Source: Saccoglossus kowalevskii (lineage: Eukaryota; Hemichordata; Enteropneusta; Harrimaniidae). Taken from it: DNA of 51,058 nt. The notes beneath the pieces are model-generated. The model worked only from the letters and a program-made list of their open reading frames with translations. It was not told the origin of the DNA and searched no databases. A program made the position numbers and the translations under genes. Shown piece after piece: positions 14,101 to 25,775 of this stretch. The DNA is taken from positions 31,213 to 82,270 of the forward strand of contig NW_003143840.1 in NCBI RefSeq assembly GCF_000003605.2, in the 5' to 3' direction. Positions within the stretch are counted from its first letter, which is position 1, and every line of letters begins with the position of its first letter.

Positions 14101-17004
14101 GCGTGGTTCCTCGTTTTAACTACACGACATATTGAAATGGAGTTTGATGAAATAATAGTAGTGATGACGTGCAATAGTCGATTTCACGGAATGAAATGGA
14201 AAGTCGATGTCCGAGTGCCTTTTAGGCGATTTTATCACCCACGTTAAATTCAATATATCAAGGCGTCAAATGAACCGCAAGTCATTGTCGTTGACGAGTT
14301 CTATCACCGAGCTATATGCGTGTTTGGTTCAAAACTGTACTCAAACAGAATTGAAATATGAATTGTGTAGGGGAATCTCCGAATATCAGCGTAGGCTGTG
14401 TAGTCAGCATCTTAGTCATAAACACATCGACGGTCGGTCAAATTAAATGGTTGAATTTATTCAAAGTTACCATTACATCTATGTGAAACAAGAAACACAA
14501 TTTGTCACAGTTGTCATAGCAACGATATTCTAACCGTCCTTTCTATTTCGCAATGTAAATAGTCCATTGCCATTACAATATGTAATAATAAATACGAGTA
14601 GGAAGTGCGAACTGAAGATGTATTGAAATGTAGATTATTTTCACCTCACGTTAAATATCTATTGTTCCTGTAGACTGTAAATGACACAAAGACATGATTT
14701 ATTCAAAACAAATAATAGTAACTTACAAAGTAGCAGATGCGACCAAATAAAAAGTGTATGTTTTTTGGCAACTGCTCCTCGACTCCGCGACCATTTACTT
14801 TATACCTGCCTTTCTGGATCAAACTATGTCATACTGTATATGATGAACGCCACAGTGTTCCCCTTAAACGAGAACTTCTTAACAGAGTATGGAATTTCAA
14901 AATATGCTTAGAACCGTAATGCATGTGTAATCCACGATACCCGAGAACGCAGATATGTATCAATGAAACGGGTCAATTGAACATGTTGGAAACGATAGAG
15001 AATAGAGTTCACATATACATTTATCTTCATGTTATCTTATTGAGATTATCGATATTCACGCAATGCACATGTTAACCAAACACAGTAGGAATCCGATATG
15101 ACAAATTCCTGCGATTTTTTCTTATAATGTCCTTAATAACATGAATTACACAACATTTCTCAAAATAATAGTTGCTGAGAAAATACAGAATTCTAGCGGG
15201 AAAACAACTTGATAATATTTGCAGCGGAAATTATTTACACAACATAATGACAATATAGGTTACTTCACTGTGATATATCCGGTTACTGACAGATTTTAAA
15301 AAGAATATATTAATGTACACATATCTGGTTCAAATAATCTTCAATTTTGCACTTATCCAATTTCTAACAGATTAGTTATTTAGCCAAATTTTGACGTATC
15401 TTGTCAACATTATACATACACGTCACATTTATATGAATGAAGATAAATTGAAACCAAATAAAGAAGAGTAAAGTTTTGTTTTTCTGAATAGCCGTCAAAA
15501 TGTACATAAATGTTTACTTAAATTTACTGCACTGTGAATGTGCAATATGTTAATGTTGACAAACGGCTTAGCTCATAATCATATAAAAATTAAATATGAC
15601 TATCTTTTTTAAATCATATAGGGTTTTATAAAGGAGCGTACCGAGTGTAATATGTTGTACAATAATATTATATTTCACAATACTCGCCTTTGTATACGAG
15701 AGACAAGTAAGCATAACTTACAATTAGTGACTGACTATGCAGGAATCCAATTAGAAAGCTGACTGTATAGTTCAACTACGTCTTTGAAGATTTACACAAA
15801 CCACTCAAGAGGACGAAGCTAACATAAACAACAGTGCTATTATTTACCTTGTAGGTTATTACATACCTAGACGCTTTTACGTGGGTTGACACGCATGTTG
15901 ATGGTAAGAATAATATTGAGGTTCTCCACTTCGTATCAGTGACTCACTGTGCAAGAATGATATTCATAGTTGGTTCTGTGAAACTGTGAGTAAATAGTAA
16001 TTTGAATTCCACACACAACTCCCACAGAGAATAATGCCGGCATGTGGGATTATGAAACACATACGCTATTTTCTTTTAAGCTAATCATCGGACTCATAGT
16101 CAATGAACCTGGCCTGTTTGTTTCGGCTATGGGCCAAAACTCGGTGTGGTTAATGCCAAGGTTTTTGGAAGTAACACTATTTAAATCTTCAGACATAGAA
16201 TAACTAACTGTACTTGCGTGAAACTATAAATCATCAGTTTTGTTATCACCTAATGCAATTCGTAGTTAGAATTCGAGTGTCACATTCCTACGTTAGCTTA
16301 ACGACCAGGGTATGTGCCTGTACCATCCCGAAAACACGCTCCGCCTCAATCATGGAATAATAATGTATTCGATTTCGAACTGTGCAAATCACACAAACTG
16401 TGACAATGAAGGAGATTTCATCTATCAATTCGCATTTAAAGACCGTGCTATCGTTTAAAGTACCCGTATTATCACTGCCAATTAAGCACTACACGATCCA
16501 GAAGACATTAACTATAGCGAATGCACACACTAACATGGCTAAACTATGTGTATACATTACAACTATGCAGATATTTTGGGATTTCATGAAATCATACCGT
16601 ACATAATTGATATACTGATGCGTCCGATTTTGCAGTGGGGTTACTTTTATGATTTCCGATTTAGTGCAATACGTGTGTACTTTACAAGTCTGAGTTTTGT
16701 GTCCCGTCGTTTGTTTTCATAATTATAGAAGACAGTGTATAATGTTATACGCACAAGACCTTAGTAAGCTTCTTCAACAATGCAAAACTTGTAAATAAAT
16801 AATCCATCAAGTATTACTAAGAATAAAAACTCGAATATACGATTATGTGATCAACAATGAATCTTTAAACTGGTGTAATCATATATATAGTAAATGTTCT
16901 AAGACGACTGAACTAAACATCAATTAGCGGCGGAACAAATGAAATATTGAATAGCATTATGAATTGAATATATTATGGTAGCCAATATGGTAATTGTCTA
17001 ATGT
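11200..17004. other. Gene-poor unique DNA
   Basis: AT-rich sequence without a supported gene, RNA or repeat. Two weak open frames deserve mention only. One is minus-strand 12819-13049, preceded by the acceptor-like cattatgtgtttag. The other is plus-strand 14207-14446, 79 codons with several Cys. Neither shows a recognisable motif. Confidence 0.45.
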
Positions 17005-19010
17005 AATTGTACAGTATGCAGCAGTATATGCACATTAGGATAAATATCTACTCATTGACAGTTGCAGCAGCAGAACATGCAAATTAAAATGAATTTCAAC
17101 TTCTTTACAGTTTGCAGCAGTACGCACAAATTAGAGTAAATATCTACTTATTGACAGATATGGCAGTGCATACAAATTAAGGTAAATGTCTACGCATTGA
17201 AAGTTCGCAACGGAATATGCAAGTTAGACCAGATGTCCACTCAGAGACAGATTTGAGCAGTATATACACAATGGAGTAAATGTCAATAATTGAAATTTTG
17301 CTTACAAGTTAGGGTGAATGTCTACTCATTGTGAGTTGCAGCAGTCCATGCAAATTACAGCAAATGTCCACTCACTGACAGATTGCAGCAGTACATACAT
17401 ATTAAGGTAAATGTGCCGACTCATTGACAGATTGCAGCAGTACATACAAATTACGGTAAAAGTTCACTCATTGACAGTTTTCAGAAGTACACACAAATTA
17501 AGGTAAATGTGTCCACTTATTGACAGATTGCAGCAGTTCATACAAATTAAGGTAAATGTGTCCACTCATTGACAGATTGCAGCAGTACATACAAATTGAG
17601 GTAAATGTGTCCACTCATTGACAGAATACAGAGTTCATACAAATTAAGGTAAATGTGTCCACTCATTGACAGAATACAGCAGTTCATACAAATTGAGGTA
17701 AATGTGTCCACTCATTGACAGATTGCAGCAGTTCATACAAATTGAGGTAAATGTGTCCACTCATTGACAGATTGCAGCAGTACATACAAATTAAGGTAAA
17801 TGTGTCCACTCATTGACATATTGCAGCAGTTCATACAAATTAAGGTAAACGTGTCCACTCATTGACAGATTACAACAGTTCATACAAATTGAGGTAAATG
17901 TGTACACTCACTGACAGATTGCAGCAGTTCATACAAATTGAGGTAAATGTGTCCACTCATTGACAGATTGCAGCAGTACATACAAATTAAGGTAAATGTG
18001 TCCACTCATTGACATATTGCAGCAGTTCATACAAATTAAGGTAAACGTGTCCACTCATTGACAGATTACAACAGTTCATACAAATTGAGGTAAATGTGTA
18101 CACTCACTGACAGATTGCAGCAGTTCATACAAATTGAGGTAAATGTGTCCACTCATTGACAGAATACAGCAGTTCATACAAATTAAGGTAAATGTCCACA
18201 CATAGACAGATTGCAGAAGTACAAATAAATAAGGTGGAATGTCCACTCATTGACAGTTTGCAGCACAACATAGAATTTGAAGTAAATGTCTACAGATTGC
18301 AGCAGTACATATCAATCAGGGAAAATCTCCACACATTGGCAGTTTGTAGCAGTACACGCAAATCAGGGAAATGTCTACTCAATGACAGTTTGCAGCAGTA
18401 TACACATAATAGGGTAAATATCCACTCATTGACATATAGCTGCAGTCTACATAAATTAGAGTAAATGTCCCACACATTGACAGTTTGCAGCAGTACATGC
18501 AAATTAGGGTAAATGTCCCATCATTGCAGCAGAAGAGTAGGGTGAATGTCTACTTACTGACAGATGAAGCAACAGAACATGTAAATTAGGGTGAATTTCA
18601 GTTCAGTGACTGTTCGCTGCAGTACACACACAATAGGGTAAATGTCCACTCATTGGCAGTTTTCAGCAGAACATACAAATTAGGACAGATGTCCACTCAA
18701 TGACAGATTGCAGTAGTACATACACATGAGAGTAAATGTCTACTCAATGACTGTTTGCAGCAGTATACACACAATAGGGTAAATATCCACTCATTGACAT
18801 ATTGCTGCAGTCCACTCAAATTAGCGTAAATGTTCCACACATTGACAGATTGCATCAGTACATACACATCAAGGTAAATGTTCATGCTTTGACCTTTTGC
18901 AGCAGTTCACGCAAATTAGGGCAAATGTCCACAGATTGCAACAGGAAAAATAGGGTAAATGTCCACTCATTGACTCATAGTATATGTTCATTCAGAAATA
19001 GTTTGCATTC
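17005..19010. repeat. 49-bp tandem array (family A)
   Basis: About 40 monomers built from tgacagattgcagcagttca, tacaaattgaggtaaatgtg, tccactcat. Starts of gattgcag at 17721 and 17770 give a 49-bp period. Copies between about 17400 and 18190 are nearly identical, while those on both flanks are diverged and vary in length, as expected for an array homogenised from its centre. It passes into the 48-bp family without intervening unique DNA. Minus-strand open frames here are repeat by-products. Confidence 0.95.
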
Positions 19011-21075
19011 ATGGCGAAAGGTCACTGATTGACATTTTGCAGCAGCACATACGAACAAATGGTGAATGTTCACTGATTGACAGTTTGCAACAGCACATAC
19101 GAACTCATGGTGAATGTTCACTGAGTAAAGGGTTGTAGCTGCACATACGAACAAATGGTGAATGTTCACTGATTGACAGTTTGCAGCAGCACATAGGAAC
19201 TCATGGTACATATTCACTGAGTGATGTATTGCAGCATTACATATGAACTCATGATGAATGTTCACTGAGTGATGGATTGCAGTAGCACATATGAACTCAT
19301 GATGAATGTTCACTGAGTGATGGATTGCAGTAGCACATATGAACTCATGGTGAATGTTCACTGAGTGATGGATTGCAGTAGCACATATGAACTCATGATG
19401 AATGTTCACTGAGTGATGGATTGCAGTAGCACATATGAACTAATGGTGAATGTTCACTGAGTGATGGATTGCAGCAGCACATCCGAACTCATGAGGAATG
19501 ATCACTGAGTGATGTATTGCAGCAGTACACATGAACGCATGATGAATGTTCACTGAGTGATGGATTGTAGTAGCACATATGAACTCATGGTGAATGTTCA
19601 CTGAGTGATGGATTGCAGTAGCACATATGAACTCATGGTGAATGTTCACTGAGTGATGGAGTGCAGCAGCACATCCGAACTCATGAGGAATGAACTGAGT
19701 GATGTATTGCAGCAGTACATATGAACTCATGATGAATGTTCACTGAGTGATGGATTGCAGTAGCACATATGAACTCATGGTGAATGTTCACTGAGTGATG
19801 GATTGCAGTAGAACATATGAACTCATGATGAATCTTCACTGAGTGTTGGATTGCAGTAGCACATATGAACTCATGGTGAATGTTCACTGAGTGATGGATT
19901 GCAGCAGCACATACGAACTCACGGTGAATGTTCACTGAGTGATGGATTGCAGCAGCACATATAAACTCATGATGAATGTTCACTGAGCTAAGGATTTCAG
20001 CAGCACATAAACTCATGATGGATTGCAGTAGCACATACAAACTCATGGTGAATGTTCACTGAGTAAAGGGTTGCAGTAGCACATATGAACTCATGATGAA
20101 TATTCACTGAGTAAAGGGTTGCAGTAGCACATATGAACTCATGATGAATCTTCACTGAGTGATTGATTGCAGTAGCACATATGAACTAATGGTGAATGTT
20201 CACTGAGTGATGGATTGCAGCAGCACATCCGAACTCATGAGGAATGATCACTGAGTGATGTATTGCAGCAGTACATATGAACTCATGATGAATGTTCACT
20301 GAGTAATGGATTGCAGTAGCACATATGAACTCATGGTAAATGTTCACTGAGTGATGGATTGCAGTAGAACATATGAACTCATGATGAATCTTCACTGAGT
20401 GATGGATTGCAGTAGCACATATGAACTCATGGTGAATGTTCACTGAGTGATGGATTGCAGTAGCACATATGAACTCATGATGAATGTTCACTGAGTGATG
20501 GATTGCAGTAGCACATATGAACTCATGGTGAATGTTCACTGAGTGATGGATTGCAGCAGCACATATGAACTCATGATAAATGTTCACTGAGTAAAGGGTT
20601 GCAGCAGCACATACGAACTCACGATGAATGTTCACTGAGTGATGGATTGCAGCAGCACATATGAACTCATGGTGAAAGTTCACTGAGTGATGGATTGCCG
20701 TAGCACATATAAACTCATGATGAATGTTCACTGAGCTAAGGATTTCAGCAGCACATAAACTCATGATGGATTGCAGTAGCACATACAAACTCATGGTGAA
20801 TGTTCACTGAGTAAAGGGTTGCAGTAGCACATATGAACTCATGATGAATATTCACTGAGTAAAGGGTTGCAGTAGCACATATGAACTTATGGTGAATGCT
20901 CACTGAGTGATGGATTGCAGTAGCACATACGAACTCATGGTGATTGTTCACTGAGTAAAGGGTTGCAGTAGCACATTTGAACTTATGGTGAATGCTCACT
21001 GAGTGATGGATTGCAGTAGCACATACGAACTCATGGTGAATGTTCACTCACTGAGTGATAGATTGCAGCAGTACA
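19011..21075. repeat. 48-bp tandem array (family B), related to family A
   Basis: About 43 monomers of gatggattgcagtagcacat, atgaactcatggtgaatgtt, cactgagt (48 bp), with variants such as gtaaagggttgcag in place of gtgatggattgcag and a few deleted copies. Because 48 is 16 codons, the minus strand shows long open frames repeating a 16-residue unit (VNIHHEFICATAIHHS). These are broken by frameshifts and stops at several points. Similarity to family A (gcagcagyacatac ... ggtgaatgtycact) indicates common ancestry. Confidence 0.95.
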
Positions 21076-23184
21076 AGTGCATTAATATCACAGTGTTACA
21101 ATATAACCTTGTGAGATTTGAATCAATGGTTGCTGTTTTAATGCGAAATATTTAAATTGTAAGTATAAAGTAGAAAGAACTTCTCTGGTACATTTAGCAT
21201 AAAAGACGTAGCACCTGAACTACCCGTACATGTCAATAATATTACCGTCATAATGCACTCCAATAAACATACATTAACGAGGTAATTTAAATGTCTATCC
21301 CTCGAAATTACTATCAAAAATGAAATGCAAGCAATTGCCACTCACATGAGTGAACACATAAAATATCCACAGCCTCACCCAAGATATGTATATAAGTAGT
21401 AATATCCATAGCTTTAATGGGAGGGTTTAATTGACGTAATTTTAAACTGACAGAAGACAAATCATGTTTATGAATGTAAATTGTTCTGGACTTTAATTTG
21501 ATCACTGACTGTTTTTTTCAATCGATTCAATGTGTCTAAGCTTAATGGAGCCACATTACAAGGCACACCCGCATAGTAAATGTCACAAACGCCAAATGCC
21601 AGAAGAAATACTAATATGTTCAAAATGACAGTTTTACGACTTACTTGCAATTCATGTGAGTCGTATGTCATACATCATTGCGAGGTTAACGCGATATAAG
21701 CGACCACGTGACAGCGTGTTTTATTTAGTTTGCTGTAATACAACATACAATTTGGAACTAGAGTCAGGGGAAATGAGTCCGGGTCAAGGCATGCACGAGA
21801 AGTAATATAAAAATAATGCCCTATTTTTTGACGGAGTATATCGCAACTATCAATTAATGTTATTGTTCATTATTGTCTTCTCTGTCAGATTGTAAATGTC
21901 GTGTCAATTCGTAACACAATTGTGTGGTTCAGTTGTGACAATACCATAGAAATATAGGCGATTGAATAGTGGAAACATAAAAATCATCGTTGATCGTGTA
22001 TATTTATTATAATATAGAAAAGTGTTCACGTTATTAGAAATAATTTAAAAAAAATGTTTCCCCAAAACGCTGTATCTATACTACTGTACTACAAGTAAGT
22101 ATATCAATATACCACTGGATGATGTCAGCCATACGAACTTGTATCGTGTATATATATAGCAACACAATATAGGGCAAGCAGTCATTTTAATAAAATCACC
22201 AAACAATGGGAAATATGGAAATGCATATTTATAGAGGTTGTCACACACCCGTCAATACATACAACTGATGAATGACCACCTGAAGTTTATTCTGTATAAA
22301 TTGTATAACAGTATAATAACTTACATCAGTCTTACATTACAGTACTATACATATGCTGTACTGCTATGTATGTATGTATCAATTACCGAGCGTCGAGTGA
22401 ATTTTACACTGAGCTGGCCAATATGCTTGGGGTTAGTTAGTATTTATTCGGTAACTTACAAGGAAACATTTGCATGAATCCATTGAATACTCTTTATGAG
22501 GTATACGTGAAAACAATAAGATTAATTGAAACATATTAGGAACATTTTCTTCCTAGACTATTACAGAATAAAGGTAAGTAAAGGAAAACACGAATATGAG
22601 AATAAAGATCACTTCGTCCACGTGAACTCGTCATCATGTCTATGCCGTTACAATACAAGTTCATTATCATAGCTAGCAAAACTAATCGTCACTTGAGATA
22701 AGCATACGCATTTACCTTTTAATGAAAACAATTTGTATTTAATAACATAGTAAACTACGATTATACGTTGATCGACTGTCACTCAGCAGTTAAACAATCG
22801 GAAAATTACAATAAACCAATCTCAACAGACTAAAAGGAAATGCTCCATAAACAAGTTTCACTCTGCAAATAACTTTTAGTACATTTTCGATTTGTGCAAA
22901 AGGCGGTTAACATGATATCTTAGCATGATTCACTGTTTCCCTTCTTGTATCCTAACCAGAGTTTCATAGCCTTAAAGATAATAATCACCTTAGATTCTCC
23001 GATTAAGTGACACTACAATGCAGCAATGGCATGTGTATTCGTTACATATTATTAAACATCTTTCACCGTAACGCCATAAGTTACAGTGTGCCGTAATTTT
23101 GCGGTATTTTACGGAGTATTTTCATCCTACCATATTAGGAAATGCAAATTCCAAATATGGATTGATTACGCGCGTAAGCGTCCT
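21076..23184. other. Unique DNA, no gene recognised
   Basis: No repeat array or convincing exon is visible. Open frames on the minus strand near 21138-21671 are short, overlap one another and lack motifs. Confidence 0.5.
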
Positions 23185-23463
23185 CTAATAATAAAAACAA
23201 ACATGGTTGCCACCAGGATTCGACCGGACCGAACTTTTTGGGTTTCGGCATTCCCATGATGTATCCTTAGAAGAAAAAGACGTATGATAATAAGGTATTG
23301 CGAGGATGCCTAAAAGTATGCACTCAAACAGTACGCTGTCACACCGACCAACGCTGCGCGTCGGTCGATACTTCCGCTGTACTGTCTTCGTACATACTTT
23401 GAGGTATCCTCGAAATAACCTCATATTATTATTGTTATTTAGGTTATGTCTGCACGTGGTCAA
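23185..23463. mobile_element. Fold-back / MITE-like element with ~65-bp imperfect inverted arms
   Basis: The left arm at about 23285-23349 (including gcgaggatgcctaaaagtat) is matched, as a reverse complement with substitutions, by the right arm at about 23363-23433 (including atactttgaggtatcctcg). The loop between them is about 13 bases and contains acgctgcgcg. The whole could fold into a long hairpin. The adjoining segment 23200-23285 contains cgaccggaccgaactttttg and, on the minus strand, cggtcgaatcctgg. The latter vaguely recalls an RNA polymerase III box B but lacks one T. No target duplication was identified, so the outer limits are approximate. The open frame across it is not treated as a gene. 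Confidence 0.55.
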
Positions 23464-23639
23464 GTAATGCTGGCGACCGCTGAAGCAACCCCAAACTACT
23501 ACTTGTGTCTATCCATAATTACATGCTTATTTTGCTGTTGTCCTATTGGAAGTATTGCCATCATTAAATCGCTTGAAATAAGTGGCAGTCAGTTTTTAAA
23601 AATATCTTACCAAAATGTAATATATTCAAATGGTATATC

Positions 23640-24120
23640 ATAGTTATTCTAACAGATAATTTAAAATAGTCAATCAAACAACTTTGACCAACTGAAAAAT
23701 TCTAATAATACATTGCAACTATTTTAACAACATTCTTCCAACTAAAATACTAGAATAATATATTATAACATTTTAACAATATTTATCTTATTCGATATAC
23801 TTTAATGGTATGATATATCTATTATAATTTCAGATATAATTTGTTACAACTATCATAATAGCATTATTTTATCGGTTATACTCAAATGATATATTATAAA
23901 TTCATTCGATTTTCTGATATACTGAGAAAATTACAGCTATTCTAACAACATTCCTCCCCAATATTATATACTGTAGTGGTATATTATTGAACACTTTTTC
24001 CCATTGGATATATTCCAATAGTATAATATAGGGTTTCTGACAATATTTCTCCAGTCGATATATTGTAATAAAATGTTATAGCTATTCTAACCTTTTCTCA
24101 ACTTCTAGACTCAGTGAATG
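23640..24120. repeat. Decayed AT-rich array of about 50-bp period (left part)
   Basis: Repeated blocks of the type gatatactctaataatatat, tatagctattctaacaacat, tctccca occur with many substitutions. The same family resumes at 26785 after a 2.6-kb interruption. Confidence 0.7.
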
Positions 24121-24267
24121 TGATACTTTTCGCCAAGTATTCTGATTTTTAGTGGCAGCAAATTCACTGGTACTGACAACGATACAAAATCATATCAACA
24201 AGTCATTGTCAATGAAATGCATAGTCAGATTATGTTTAAATATTGGAATCGTATTTAGCATATTAAT

Positions 24268-25760
24268 TAATAATCAACATGCAGACTGTGGTGCCATCAA
24301 GTTGACATTATTTTCACTGATCATGCACACTACAGTGCCATCAAGTTTACAATACTTTCACTGATTAGTTAATTAGTATTCATAGAAAACAAGTATTGAT
24401 CAACCATCAACATGCACACTGTGGTGCCATCAAGTTCACATCACTTTCACTGATCATACACACTGTGGCGTCATCAAGGTCACATTACTTTCACCTATCA
24501 TGCACATTTTGGTTATATCAAGTTTACATTACTTTTACTGATTGGTTAATTAAGATTCATAGAAAACAATTATTGATCAACCATCAACATAACACACCGT
24601 AGAGCCATCAAGTTTACATTACTTTCACTGATTGGTTAATTAGGATTCATAGAAAAGAATTATAGATCAACCATCAACATACACTCTGTGGTGCCATCAA
24701 GTTTACATTACTTTCACTGATTGGTTAGTTAGGATTCATAGAAAACAATTATTGATCAACCATCAACATACACACCGTAGGGCCATCAAGTTCACATTAC
24801 TTTTACTGATCATGCACACTGTGGTGCTATCAAGTTTACATTACTTTCACTGATTGGTTAATTAGGATTCATAGAAAAGAATTATAGATCAACCATCAAC
24901 ATACACTCTGTGGTGCCATCAAGTTTACATTACTCTCACTGATTGGTTAGTTAGGATTCATAGAAAACAATTATTGATCAACCATCAACATAGACACTGT
25001 GGTGCCATCAAGTTTACATTATTTTTACTGATCATGCACACTGTGGTGCTATCAAGTTTACATTACTTTCACTGATTGGTTAATTAGGATTCATAGAAAA
25101 GAATTATAGATCAACCATCAACATACATACTGTGGTGCCATCAAGTTCACATTACTCTCACTAATTGGTTAATTAAGATTCATAGAAAACAATTATTGAT
25201 CAACCATCAACATACACTCTGTGGTGCCATCAAGTTTACATTATTTTTACTGATCATGCACACTGTGGTGCTATCAAGTTTACATTACTTTCACTGATTG
25301 GTTAATTAGGATTCATAGAAAAGAATTATAGATCAACCATCAACATACATACTGTGGTGCCATCAAGTTTACATTACTCTCACTAATTGGTTAATTAAGA
25401 TTCATAGAAAACAATTATTGACCAACCATCAACATACACACCGTGGAGCCATCAAGTTTACATTACTTTCACTGATTGGTTAATTAGGATTCATAGAAAA
25501 CAATTATTGATCAACCATCAACATACACTCTGTGGTGCCATCAAGTTTACATTACTTTCACTGATTGGTTAATTAGGATACATAGAAATCAATTATTGAT
25601 CAACCATCAACATACACTCTGTGGTGCCATCAAGTTCACATTACTTTCTTTGATCATACACACTGTGGTGCCATCAAGTTTATATTACCCTCACTGATTG
25701 GTTAATTAGGATTCATAGAACACTATGCTTGATCAACAATCAACATGCACAATGTTTTGC
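24268..25760. repeat. Compound tandem array: 89-bp unit with optional 44-bp half-unit
   Basis: The full unit is 89 bp: gattggttaattaggattca, tagaaaacaattattgatca, accatcaacatacactctgt, ggtgccatcaagtttacatt, actttcact. In several copies a 44-bp segment (gatcatgcacactgtggtgc, tatcaagtttacattacttt, cact) follows, which is a second copy of the distal half beginning gatcatgc instead of gattggtt. This gives 133-bp compound units. Full and compound units alternate irregularly, and compound forms at about 24765, 24990 and 25210 share sequence variants. Copies decay at both ends. Confidence 0.92.
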
Positions 25761-25775
25761 CATCAGGCGTGCATA

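Noticed and set aside
20186..20794. 202-codon minus-strand frame with a signal-like start in the 48-bp array
   Set aside because: The same hydrophobic start arises in the duplicated block at 19681-20046 from a deleted monomer. The array is broken by stops and frameshifts, so I treat it as satellite.
23200..23245. Possible tRNA or tRNA-derived SINE on the minus strand
   Set aside because: cggtcgaatcctgg resembles a box B but lacks a base. I found no box A at the right distance and no cloverleaf.
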